DNA from: Loripinus fragilis
Taxonomy: Eukaryota; Mollusca; Bivalvia; Lucinida; Lucinidae
DNA length: 64,000 nucleotides
Direction: 5' to 3'
Assembly (NCBI GenBank): GCA_964019695.1
Contig: OZ026525.1
Coordinates: forward strand, 87,310,779-87,374,778
Shown here: positions 11,113 through 21,059 of the stretch, one piece after another
Position numbering within the stretch: position 1 is the first letter of the stretch
Layout of the letters: the number at the start of each line of letters is the position of its first letter
The notes under the pieces: model-generated
Seen by the model: only the letters and a program-made list of their open reading frames with translations
The model's database searches: none
Told to the model about the DNA's origin: nothing
Position numbers and translations under genes: made by a program

Positions 11113-12244
11113 TACACTTAAAATTAAATGGAAATGATTTCCTTTCACTGTAGACAAGACAGCCCTCAAACACTGTTAGTATTAACAAATGGGTACAAGA
11201 ATGAGACTGTGTATGGCTTAAATGCTGTCTACAAGCTGTTATCTACAGTATTATTCACATTTTTGGAGGCTCTGCATACAATAAGCCTAATTCAGTAAAT
11301 CTTTGAAACCAACGAACTGACCATACGTCTCATACTTTTCATTTCATAGATCATGTGCAAACATGTATAATTGTTACAAAGAACTCCGACAGTGCAAAAA
11401 AACAACAACACAAAACTACATTATTAACAATGTAAAAAAGCCAATAGCTGTGTGTTAGTTGTGACACCTTTTTTCAACTGACAATCATTTGATAACTTAA
11501 TCTGTGCGGTTCAGAGAGTCAAACCATGCTGCTTAATTTGTTTTGTCATGTTTATGATTCAAGTTGTAACTCCTGAAAATGGACTTTCAAAAAGATTCAT
11601 TAACTGACAAAAGATTTGCAATAATTGTTACCATGAAATATATTTATAGCATTATAACTAGTGTTACCACATACTATGTTTTTCAATATATGAGTATTGC
11701 TTTACCTTAACTTTTCTCAATTAACAAACAGAATAATTGCTTTCAAAATTGCTGTATAATATAATAAAATAATAAGCATTACAATATGATATAAAAGAAT
11801 CGTGCTTAACAAAAGTAGAGAAGATTGCAATTGTGACAGATGAAACATTGTTGTTATTTGTTTTCAAAATGTAATTGCCAACAGTTAAAAATTAAATGTA
11901 TTAAGCATACAAGAAAACCTGTTTAGGCTAGATCTACAAAACATCAGGTACATTTGGATATAAAATAAACCATGCTACTTCTGTTCTGATAAATACTTTG
12001 GTTGATATTGTGTTTGCAGTCTTTAAAAAATGAGTTAGAAACTTTAGAATACATGTATAGCAAAACACAGTCAAGACCTAAAATGTCCTGTTTCTTCTTT
12101 ACAGTACCGTTGGTTAGTCTGCAGTCTGCGATTGTGACATTTCTTGGGCATACTCACTTTTAGCAAACCTAGTTTTTAAGCCTGATAAAATACTTCTAAT
12201 GGAAAAAAGAGCCAGAACTTGCAGGAAAAAATATATTTAAGCTA
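11113..12244. other. Spacer without recognised feature apart from repeat C
   Basis: AT-rich loop sequence of the foldback structure. The only recognisable item is a + strand copy of dispersed repeat family C at about 12095-12163. No coding signature. Confidence 0.5.
12095..12163 (+). repeat. Dispersed repeat family C, copy
   Basis: Contains CCGTTGGTTAGTCTGCAGTC, TGCGATTGTGACATTTCTTG and a CATACTCACTT end. It matches 60541-60618 and 45731-45796 in the same orientation. Confidence 0.6.
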
Positions 12245-12327
12245 TGTAAGGTAATTCCATAACATACGTAACAGCACACTGCCATTATGGCAGTGTGCTG
12301 TTACGTATGTTATGGAATTACCTTACA
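12245..12327. repeat. Perfect 83-bp palindrome (41-bp arms, 1-nt centre)
   Basis: The left arm 12245-12285 (begins TGTAAGGTAATTCCATAACA) and the right arm 12287-12327 are exact reverse complements around a single T. The arms include CATAACATACGTAACAGC, a member of the GTAAC-TACGTTAC motif class seen through the surrounding structure. Confidence 0.95.
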
Positions 12328-13959
12328 AATACGTTTAGTGTAAAGGGTATATAACTTGTAAAACAGCTAATCATCAAATCCGACCAATCTGTTACCCATT
12401 CGCTCTTGTTAAAAGAAGGCTTAACCAGAACTTTATTAGTTTTAAGATTTGTCTTTCTCTGTATAAAATCAACAGAAAGCCCCTGCTCTGGAAGACACCC
12501 GGCTTTATCATATCTGCCCTGCCACCAGATGCAGGAAATATTGCTTTGATATTTTTACTTTTAATTTTTAATTTATATATGGTATCATCAGTCCAATATT
12601 TGAATCATGAAGTAAATATCATGTATATTGCCATGGACCATTGACAAAAAATGCAAATAGCCATATCAAAGTAACAGAACCAAACATACAAAATTGTTAT
12701 ATTAGTGTTTATTTAGAATAATTTGTATGTAATTGAAGTTATTAAAAACATGTTGAGAGTAGAGTTAAATTTTACGTTGCGTGTAGTCTGGCAAAGGCAA
12801 AAAAATTTGAGACTATTCTCCACAAATTCTATTATCTTTATCCATTTATGCAAAACATCATTTTGTTACCTACGTTACCTTATTTTTATATTGACAGAAA
12901 TTAAATATCCATGGTAGTAAAACTTGTTTGTTTTATTATGTCGCTATTTAATTTCATTGAGAAAGTAATGAAAGAAGACAGTGCCCATCCCAGTGCAATG
13001 TAAATGGATGAAAATAAAATATGTACGGCAGTAGAAGTGAGACGCTTATAAGCATCTTGAAATATTTATTTTACAACACTTTATTGCCAGTTGCAATTTA
13101 TAAGTTGCTTCAAATATGTGAAAATGAAAATTCATCATTAGAATCGAAATCTTTATTACACATTTATGGTTGTTGGACATGGTTTATTTGGATATGCAAT
13201 ATTTAAAGTTATTATCTGCAATTTCATAAAAAATGTAACATAAGTAACTCTGGAGAGCAGAAGTACATACCACAATTGTTTACAATTGATATTTATGTTT
13301 AGCTGAAACGTGTTAAGCTCAAATAATTTCATTCATACTATTGGAAAATATCGTATTGGTATTGTCTTTTTTGTTGGTATTTTTAATGTTATTAGGGTAA
13401 CATTGATAACAGGCCTTTAACAGACGACTGACCAAAAAAAATAACTTAGAAAAACATGGGTTACTAAGGCTCCAGGGCATGTCTCTGACTAAAAATAGTA
13501 ACCAAGCTTTTCTTCCTCGGGTTGGGGAACATGATTCATTCTTATATATATTCTCTAAAGTCATTCTCTGCAATTTTGTATAAAATGTAACGTACGTAAC
13601 ACTGATGAGCAGAAATACATCTCACAGATGTCTGCAATTGATGTTTATGACACGATCAACCATTTAAAGTTCAAATAATTTCAATGATACTTTTGTAAAA
13701 TATCCTATTAGTCTTGTATTTTGAGTACTACTATTTTCAATGTTAGTAGGGTAACGTTGATTACATGCCATTTACAGAAAGCTGACCACAGAAAACTTAG
13801 TAAAACATGGGTTTCCAAGGCCCCAAGACATGTCCCTAACTGAAAATAGTAACCAAGTTTTTCTTCCTGGGGGGTGCAACAAACTCGCAAAATAGCCCAT
13901 ATATATCAGTTTGGCCCCTAGACCATATCAGGAAACAAAAGGTTGAGATGATTTTTCAA

Positions 13960-14527
13960 CTATTTTCCAGGTACGTGTTTTGCTATCCCTGTGTGTATGA
14001 CTATGTGAAGCAGTACGCTATGTGTCCTATTACAAACTATCCGGCTAGAACAGAACATCTTATAAAACTATACCTGGATGATTCTTGATGAATAATAGAC
14101 ACATTCTGGTTCTGAGGCTACGTGACGCAGTATGGTATATGCCCTGTTAAAACTAACTGGCTAGAACAGAACATCTTTTAAAACTATATCTGGATGATTC
14201 TTGATGATCAATAGATACAGTTTGGTTATCTGACTATGTGAAGCAGTATGGCATACGCCCTGTTACAAACTATCCAACTAGAACAGAACATGTGATAAAA
14301 CTACTTGGATGATTCTTGATGAATAATAGATACATTATGATTATCTGACTATGTAATGCCATGTTACAAACTATCCAGCTTGAACAGAACATTTGATAAA
14401 ACTACCTGGATGATTCTTGATGAATAAAAGATACATTCTGGTTATCAGACTATGTAAAGCAGTATGGGTTTTGCCCTGTTACAAACTAACTGGCTAAACA
14501 GAACATCTTACAAAACTATACCTGGAT
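13960..14527 (+). repeat. 116-bp satellite, left block
   Basis: Unit landmark CTGGATGATTCTTGATGA begins at 14074, 14190, 14305, 14406 and 14522 (the last cut by the Polinton insertion), giving periods of 116, 115, 101 and 116. A more diverged first unit starts near 13960. Each unit also has GAAGCAGTATGG, CCCTGTTACAAACTA and TAGAACAGAACAT. Confidence 0.9.
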
Positions 14528-14770
14528 AGTAGTATATATTTAAGTGAACGAATGTGTTGCTTCATTAGCATATTGACCACCCCCTGGTCCTTTGTCCTTT
14601 GGATGGACTCATTAGCATATTTTTTTAAATTTTAGGATCGACCATCCGCTGGTCCTTTGTCCTTTAGATTTTTTCATATGCATTATTTTAAATCCTTGGA
14701 TCGCCCACCCGCTGCGCTTTTCGCCAACCATTAGCATTATATTATCCGCAGACCTACCACCCCCGCTGAG
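14528..14770 (+). repeat. Polinton left terminal inverted repeat (outer part)
   Basis: Pairs with 20580-20802 in reverse complement. It contains two internal copies of CGCTGGTCCTTTGTCC and the ATTAGCATAT motif. An inner continuation of the TIR lies near 15400-15480 (CAATAGATCTTATC, pairing with 19126-19139), after an insertion or duplication at 14785-15400. Confidence 0.85.
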
Positions 14771-14784
14771 AAAATTTCCACACC

Positions 14785-15400
14785 AATGGATCTTATCTTT
14801 TTTCTTTTCATCGACCCTTCAACCACGTAAGTTCTTAGGTAGCCTTTAATTCAAACAATATGGACCCAGATCAGACTGCTCTCAGGGTTTATATAAAAAA
14901 TCTCGAGTCTGAAGTGCACTTGAATATTTGCAGCAGATATATAAAAGCAGACAACATGTTCAGGGCAAAAAAAAATAGTGACAGGATAAGGGTTTAATAA
15001 TGCAGTTATAATTATAATATGCAAAAGCTACACATTGTAAAATACAGTAAAACCTGTCTTAAGCGGCCACTTAAAAGAAGATCAACAATTGGTGTTTAAG
15101 ACCAAATATCGCTTAATGCACGTCAAAAGTATTTCAGAATGCCAAATTATCTTATCAAATTCCCATTCTTTGCATTGAAATAACATATCAATCATTTTTT
15201 ACATTCTTAAAAGATCAAAGGAAATGTTTGCATTTTTTGATTCACGCTGCGACACTATACTGCTGTGATCGTTCTCGCATCTGAGCTGATGCTGTGCTAG
15301 ATTTTTGCATCAATTATTCTTCAGGATCTTATCACAGCTGTTGATCTCAGAGCTACCGATAATGCCCCGCTGAGAACTTTTCCACTCCAGTAGATCTATT
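14785..15400. other. Insertion or duplication within the Polinton left TIR
   Basis: This stretch separates two copies of CCCCGCTGAGAAAATTT (about 14762 and 15402; a third is near 15366) and has no counterpart in the right TIR. It includes a half copy of the GATCCAGATCAGG hairpin family (near 14863) and an ACAGTAAAACCTG motif (about 15043) like the end of a pogo-type MITE. No gene. Confidence 0.5.
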
Positions 15401-15479
15401 CTCCCCGCTGAGAAAATTTTTGCATCAATAGATCTTATCTTTTTCTTTAGATAAACCCATTGTGCTTTTCTGAGAGTCA

Positions 15480-16260
15480 GACGTTTCTCCCAATCTCAGG
15501 CACTTACCCACTACTAAATCAGACTTCAACAGAGCCACACAGGTTCATTTTGGCACACAAACAGGTTCTTCAATTCTTTAATGTCGACATGAACATTCTT
15601 CTATTTATATTAGAAGAGGAATTTTATGTTTTATTCAAAACAAGAACTTGATGTTATGATTGGATTGTTTATTAGGCGGTGGAATAGAAATTTGCTGGCT
15701 ATAGCAAATTCAAAAATTCTTAGCATAAGGTGACCAGATTTTTTTTCAATATCCGTGGGTGGACGTTTGATAGAGTCTCAATCTTTTGGGAAATGTGCTT
15801 CAAAAATCGTTATTTTTGGCATCCAAACTTGGGGATGGGTGTTTATAGAGATTTTACGGTACTTGATATACTCAAAAGATACCTGTGCTGATTCTATGAC
15901 TTTTATTAATCCAATTTACTTTTCCTATAAGAATAATACCATGCACTTTGCCACTTTGCTATATAAAAATATAATTCTGAAAAACCGGAGATTTTTAATC
16001 ATACTGCTAAAAAGCACATACGAGAAAATCCAAATGAATTTCAAACTTGCCATTCATCTAATATGCAATCTTTCGCTATGAAATATAATGGAAAAAAATT
16101 CAGTCTTTGCAAATCTACATATTTGTATCCGTATCATGTCAAGTTGAATCGATGAGAAATGTCACGGAAACTGATTTTAATAAAAACAAGTTTGTGTACT
16201 CGCTTTAAGATCGTGTTATCTCAGTGAAAACGCGTACCCTTGGTCATTCCTTAACAAAAA
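15480..16260. other. Polinton interior without recognised gene
   Basis: Short frames on both strands, the longest about 108 codons at 15755-16081 (+), with no recognisable Polinton domain. I would not call a gene here. Confidence 0.5.
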
Positions 16261-16269
16261 AACGTGACC

Positions 16270-16680
16270 TATCGTGTCGTCACGGTTGAGTGATTTTACC
16301 TCATATTTCGCTTAATATAGGTCTGATTTTGACAGGATTAGTACCATTGATCAATCCACGACCAATTTTTTTGCCTTGTAGTTGCCTTATTATAGGTCTG
16401 ATTTCGGCAGGGTAAGTACCATTGATCAATCCACAACAATTTTGGTCACCTACTATGTCGACATGGTTGAGTGACTTTCCCCACCTATTTTCATATTTAA
16501 AACTCGGATACATTTGAAACTTGTACTATCAGACTCTATGGTAGAGCCTCTTTCCACCTATGACCAAAAGTCATGCTTGAGTGATTTTACCTGTTTTTCC
16601 CCCCTTATCATGCCTCTGATTTTGACGGGCTTTGTATCCTTTGGTCATGTCAGATTGATTCAGTGGTGGTTTTCCCCTCA
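16270..16680 (-). repeat. Imperfect repeats in the Polinton interior
   Basis: Two ~73-bp units (about 16315 and 16388) share ATAGGTCTGATTT, AGTACCATTGATCAATCCAC and CAATTTT. The phrase GGTTGAGTGA(T/C)TTT(A/C)CC recurs near 16285, 16466 and 16577. The longest frame (minus strand, 16301-16513) simply translates the duplicated unit (GLINGT twice). Function unknown. Confidence 0.6.
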
Positions 16681-16896
16681 TATTTAACATACACGGATTC
16701 GTATATTGCCTTATGCAGGGACTTGTACATGTAAGGCGTACAATATTTTTATAAGGCTTTAGGGCAAAGGATATCAAATGCAAACTCATTTGCATGACAT
16801 ATTTATTTTATTCATTCAAATCCTGTGGCATAATTCAGTGAATAATTAAATCATTGTTTGTTTGTGAAATAATCATAGTTTAGTATTTTTTTTAAT

Positions 16897-17463
16897 TCAA
16901 TCGTCATCATCCATGTCATTGTCTTCGTTCTCATCGTCAACTTCTGGAGGGAGATATTGCGTAAACAGATTTTCAAAAAGGTATTTCCGTTTTGAAGATG
17001 CATATTTCCACGCTTCTTCCAGATCATAATCTTCCTCTCCTACCAGTCATTTTACGGATTCTTTTAGAGCTTGAAAAACGCGATCGTGTTTGATCAACTT
17101 ATACCATAACATCTTTTCTACAAAACGGCTAATAACAGCCTTTCGATACAAGGACCATAACTGCTTAAATGCAAGTGAACACGCTGCTCGTTGGTCCATG
17201 TTCTCGGAATCCATTAAGTCCTTCACTCTGTCTTCAAACTTGGACTGACATTCTTTAAAGGCCTCATCAATTATTTCGCTCCAAGGATCTTCCTCCTGGT
17301 CTAAAGCCTCCTCCTCCTGGAATGAAGCCTCCTCATCAGTATCCATGCCGTCATCGTGTCCAAAGTCAGAGTCAAAATCTATATCTGCCAATTCTTGATC
17401 GCCAGCACCATGTACAGTACGTTTGTGCCGAAGCATATTATCACATCTTATAAACGTTTAACC
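16897..17463 (-). pseudogene. C2H2-type, acidic Polinton-associated protein (relic)
   Basis: Minus strand. It opens with the second half of a C2H2 finger (TFIRCDNMLRHKRTVHG), then an acidic stretch rich in D and E, then a helical region around DPWSEIIDEAFKECQSKF and YRKAVISRFVEKML. One in-frame TGA at 17047-17049 separates this from a further ~49 codons containing EEDYDLEEAWKYASSKRKYL and an acidic tail, ending at 16897. The first half of the finger (the Cys pair) is not readable upstream. From memory, similar small finger-plus-acidic proteins occur in invertebrate Polintons; that needs a database search. Confidence 0.6.
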
Positions 17464-17563
17464 ATATATATCGCACCTGATCATGTCTGCGAACTCTGGA
17501 ATAATGGTAAATACCAGAAATCAGTCAATTTATATACTATTGAGCTGTCTGTTTTCATCGACT

Positions 17564-18632
17564 TATTTGCCTCCTCATTGACTCATTTTGCCTCCTCATT
17601 GACTCTTTGACTCACTTGCCTCCTCATTGACTCATTTTGACTCCTCAGTGACTCCTCATTGACTCATTTTGCCTCCTCAGTGACCCCTCTTTGCCTCACT
17701 TGCCTCCTCATTGACTCATTTTGCCTCTTCAGTGACGCCTCTTGACTCACTTGCCTCTTCATCGACTCATTTTGCCTCCTCAGTGACTCCTCTTTGACTC
17801 ACTTGCCTCCTCATTGACTCATTTTGCCTCCTCATTGACTCCTCTTTGACTCATTTTGCCTCCTTATTGACTTTTTGCCTCCTCATTGACTCCACTTTGA
17901 CTCATTTGCCTCCTCATTGACTCATTTTGCGTCCTCATTGACTCCACTTTGACTCATTTGCCACCTCATTGATTCATTTTGCCTCCTCACTGACTCCTAT
18001 TTGACTCACTTGCCTCCTCATTGACTCATTTTGCCTTCTCTTTGACTGACTTTCCGCCTCATTGACTCATTTTGCCTCCTCATTGACTCCTCTTTGACTC
18101 ATTTGCCTCCTCATTGACTCCTCTTTGACTCATTTTGCCTCCTCAGTGACTCCTTGACTCACTTGCCTCCTCATTGACTCATTTAGCCTCCTCAGTGACT
18201 CCTCTTTGACTCACTTGCCTCTCATTGACTCATTTTGCCTCCTCAGTGACTCTTTTTGCCTCCTCATTGACTCCTCTTTGACTCATTTGCTTCCTCATTG
18301 ACTCATTATGCGTCCTCATTGACTCCACTTTGACTCATTTGCCACCTCATTGACTCATTTTGCCTCCTCAGTGACTCCTTTTTGACTCACTTGCCTCCTA
18401 ATTGACTCATTTTGCCTTCTCATTGACTCCTCTTTGACTCATTTTGCCTCCTCATTGACTCCTCTTTGACTCATTTGCCTCCTCATTGACTCATTTTCCT
18501 CCTTATGACTCCGCTTTGACTCATTTGCCACCTCATTGACTCATTTTGCCTACTCATTGACTCCTCTTTGACTCATTTTGCCTCCTCATTGACTCATTTT
18601 GCATCCTCATTGACTCATTTTGCCATTTTATT
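17564..18632. repeat. Minisatellite of 21-33 bp units rich in TGACTCA
   Basis: About 1.07 kb built from TTGACTCATTTTGCCTCCTCA (about 21 bp) alternating with an ~11-bp spacer of the type TTGACTCCTCT. By eye the exact heptamer TGACTCA, which is the AP-1/TRE consensus, occurs about 35 times. Read on the minus strand, the pure 21-mer is open as MRRQNES repeats, but the 11-bp spacer shifts frame, so a long repeat protein is not maintained. It lies between the two minus-strand Cys/His-type frames of the Polinton derivative. Confidence 0.9.
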
Positions 18633-18932
18633 ACTTTTAGAAAACTTGTTAAACCTTTCCAATTCTCTGTCATATATGCTGCAAACCTGAATGTCAAAAT
18701 CATTGTCATCAAAGAATCCTTCATCAGGATCCGGACAATTGTGTTTCTGTCCTAGATACATTAGAGCTGCAAAACAATGGCCACACTGAACAACGCATGA
18801 AATTTTGCAATAATAGCAGTGCGCTAAGAAGAATATAAGTGGAACTGTTTGTTTCTCAGGCTCCATTCTTGGTAAATGTTTGCTAACAAAAAAAAAAAAA
18901 AATATGCGTAGAACAAATCCAAATCGTTTCAC
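18615..18932 (-). CDS. Cys/His-rich hypothetical protein in the Polinton derivative
   Basis: A 105-codon minus-strand frame. It has a hydrophobic, Phe-rich N-terminus encoded by a poly-T/A run, then CYYCKISC and QCGHCFAALMYLGQKHNC, which resembles a degenerate zinc finger, then an acidic PDPDEGFFDDNDFD stretch. It ends where the minisatellite begins. I do not recognise the family. The start is uncertain, since the homopolymer may hide a frameshift and Met at 18866 (MEPEKQ) is an alternative. It may be another relic. Confidence 0.35.
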   Translation of the reverse strand: MKRFGFVLRIFFFFFVSKHLPRMEPEKQTVPLIFFLAHCYYCKISCVVQCGHCFAALMYLGQKHNCPDPDEGFFDDNDFDIQVCSIYDRELERFNKFSKSNKMAK

Positions 18933-19435
18933 CTACAATCGCTCTCTATGCGAGTGTGAAAACCGTGTGATAGCATAAATGGATATATATATATAATTAA
19001 GAAAAAATCATGCCTCAGTGAGTGTGAGGAATATGTACAGCGGGAGCTCAGTCTAAAGATAAAATTTTGCTGATAAGCAAAATATGGACTCTCTTAAAAG
19101 CACAGCGGGTTGATTAAAAGAAACTGATAAGATCTATTGAGGCGAAAAGGAGTACGTGCATTAAGGGGTCATTGGGGTACGTGCATTAAGGGGCTATTTT
19201 GGCCCCCTCTAGAGCAAAAAACTGAAAGTTGCTTTTCGCCAATTTAATTTTAGTGGTTTGTAGCCCAAGTCTAAAATTCTGGCATTTTTTTACCGGTTGC
19301 TATGGTAACCAAAATGACCGACAAAATAGGCTTAAAATAGAGAAATTACCATTTTAGGCCAAATTTGAGGCTTTTGGAGACCGATTTATTAAGAATTAGA
19401 TATCAGCACAAGCAAATACAAAAAAAACCTTTTAA

Positions 19436-20279
19436 TATACTCAGAAGAAAAAGTTTAGTCAGTATTTATGTTTTCTCATAAAATCAACAATACTAAATAT
19501 ATCATTGTCAAATTTTTTACATGAGTTGTATTATCGTAGCTTTACATGTATCTGTTTATAGCGTGACAAATAATGCCTCTATTAGACTGTATCAACCAAA
19601 TTTCAAAATGCACGATGTGCACGTGCTGCGGTAAACCGGCAGGGTTATTTACTCATAATCTGTTAGATATTGAAAGAGAGTTGTTCCTATTGCAATAATC
19701 CGGAAAAAAATCAGTGCTAGCAAGCTTAATTTGCTGTCCAGGCTGTCAACAAATTACAGAAATGTCGCGTTCTGACGTCTTGAAACAGGTACACGTGTTG
19801 CTGACGTAACACGCAGTTTTGGATGCAGTGAACAAACAATTTATCGTCTGCAAACACGTTTTCAACGGCCTGGCAGTAAAAATGGCAAGCCTCCGCTGGG
19901 GAGACCACGGATAACGACGCCATTTGAAGTTAGGGTCATAGTGACGTCAACATGACGTAATCGCTTCATGGCCGCTTGAAAACTTCGTAAATTCCTAAGT
20001 CATGCAACAGATACGAGAATTTCCAATTGTACTGCCAGAAATCGTCTGAGGGGCGCTAGACTGATTTTTGAGTTATGAAATTTGAATTTTGATATTGACC
20101 ACTTTGTGTATTTTTTATGAAGAAAATGGGTATTTTTTCAGAATGTTTTGTTGAAAATGTTCACATTTGTAAGACATTACATGAATTTTATTTTGAGTAA
20201 GGTTTTTGTCAATATTAAGACTGTCTTACAAAATTATTGCACACAGTGTCTGTACTGACTAAACTTTTTCTTCTGAGTA
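19436..20279 (+). mobile_element. Tc1/mariner-like relic within the nested element
   Basis: Bounded by inverted copies of CTCAGAAGAAAAAGTTTAGT (about 19438-19465 and 20250-20277), with TA at each outer edge. It carries the transposase DNA-binding region described separately. Whether this is a separate Tc1-like element inside an older inverted-repeat element, or one element with very long TIRs, is unresolved. Confidence 0.55.
19738..20070 (+). pseudogene. Tc1-like transposase N-terminal fragment
   Basis: In the + frame at about 19804-19950 the translation reads TRSFGCSEQTIYRLQTRF, then KPPLGRPRITTP. This is the helix-turn-helix plus GRPR linker of Tc1-type transposases, the part that binds the element's TIRs. 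A TGA follows, then RNRFMAA, another stop, and a weak NCTARNRLRGARL match to the second HTH. The catalytic DDE part is missing. Confidence 0.7.
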
Positions 20280-20579
20280 TATATTGTTTGCCGTGACAAT
20301 TTTCATCATCAGTTAAAATAAGTGTTTGGTAATTGCTTGTGCTCTATATTAATTCCTCTGTAACATGTCTAAAATTTGCTCCAAAATTGTCATTTTCGTA
20401 TTTCAGCCTATTTTTGGGGCCATTTTTGTTACCATAGCAACCGTAAAAGTCGAATCAATACCAGAGCTTTACACTTTGGCTATTGTTCTAATAAACTAAT
20501 AAGAAGAAACTTGTGAAGAGCAACTTTTATTTTTTGACCTCATAGGGGGGCCAAAATAGCCTCTTAATGCACGTACCCC

Positions 20580-20802
20580 TTTTCTCAGCAGGGATATTAA
20601 TGAAATGCGAAAAGCGCAGCGGGTGGGCGATCCCAAGGATTTAAATTATGCTAATGAGGAAATCTAATGGACAAAGGACCAGCGGGTGGTCCGTCATAAA
20701 ATTTAAAAAATATGCTTATGAGTCCATCCAAAGGACAAAGGACCAGCGGGTGGTCAATATGCTAATGAAGCAACACATTCATTCTCTTAAATATATACTA
20801 CT
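20580..20802 (-). repeat. Polinton right terminal inverted repeat (outer part)
   Basis: Reverse complement of 14528-14770. It ends ...TATATACTACT, then the CTGGAT duplication at 20803-20808. Confidence 0.85.
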
Positions 20803-21059
20803 CTGGATGATTCTTGATGAATAATTGATACATCTGGTTATGAGACTAAGTGAAGCAGTATGGTATATGCCCTGTTACAAACTATCCAGCTAGAACAGAA
20901 CAGCTTATAAAACTTTACCTGGATGATTCTTGATAAAAAAAGATATATTCTGGTTATGAGACGATGTGAAGCACCATGTTATATGCCCTGTTACAAACTA
21001 ACTGGCTAGAACAGAACATCTTATAAAATAAAGCTGGATAGTTCTTGAGGATTAATATA
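20803..21059 (+). repeat. 116-bp satellite, middle block
   Basis: Resumes exactly where the left block was cut: CTGGATGATTCTTGATGA at 20803 and again near 20919, with a third start near 21034 cut by the Tc1-like insertion at a TA inside the AATAGATACA part of the unit. Confidence 0.9.

Larger units (their letters stand above)
8103..13920. mobile_element. 5.8-kb foldback-like structure with ~1.33-kb inverted arms
   Basis: The left arm 8103-9428 is the reverse complement of 12589-13920, diverged but alignable throughout. Both ends start with TAGGGGCCAAA. Each arm contains two ~390-bp subunits: 8106-8485 and 8486-8865 on the left, mirrored at 13341-13560 and 13561-13920. The 3.2-kb loop includes another inverted subunit at about 9480-9835, an inserted hAT element and a palindrome. 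No transposase is recognisable, and the flanking bases show no target duplication. It is probably a non-autonomous DNA element or foldback transposon. Confidence 0.7.
19149..20579. mobile_element. Inverted-repeat element nested in the Polinton right TIR
   Basis: The ends GTACGTGCATTAAG(G/A)GG and CTATTTTGGCCCCC pair between 19149-19435 and 20280-20579 (arms of ~290 bp, diverged). The insertion interrupts the inner part of the Polinton right TIR: CTGAGAAAA at 20580-20589 (minus strand) continues at 19148-19126. The left end carries a second partial copy of GTACGTGCATTAAGG. A Tc1-like relic occupies the middle. No target duplication was established. Confidence 0.65.
14528..20802. mobile_element. 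Polinton/Maverick-type element, internally deleted (6.3 kb)
   Basis: Long inverted repeats begin AGTAGTATATATTTAAG at each end, with the AG...CT termini typical of Polintons. The exact 6-bp duplication CTGGAT (14522-14527 and 20803-20808) is also typical. The ends match over at least the outer 240 bp (GACCACCC(G/C)CTGGTCCTTTG repeats), and a diverged inner part pairs 15400-15480 with 19085-19140. Full Polintons are 15-20 kb and carry protein-primed DNA polymerase B, integrase, ATPase, protease and capsid genes. None is visible here. A C2H2-like pseudogene (16897-17463) and a second Cys/His-rich frame remain, so this is a defective derivative. Confidence 0.8.

Noticed and set aside
8103..13920. 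Origin of replication or viral genome with inverted terminal repeats
   Set aside because: The arms contain repeated subunits and nested transposons, with no replication gene; a foldback-type element explains it more simply.
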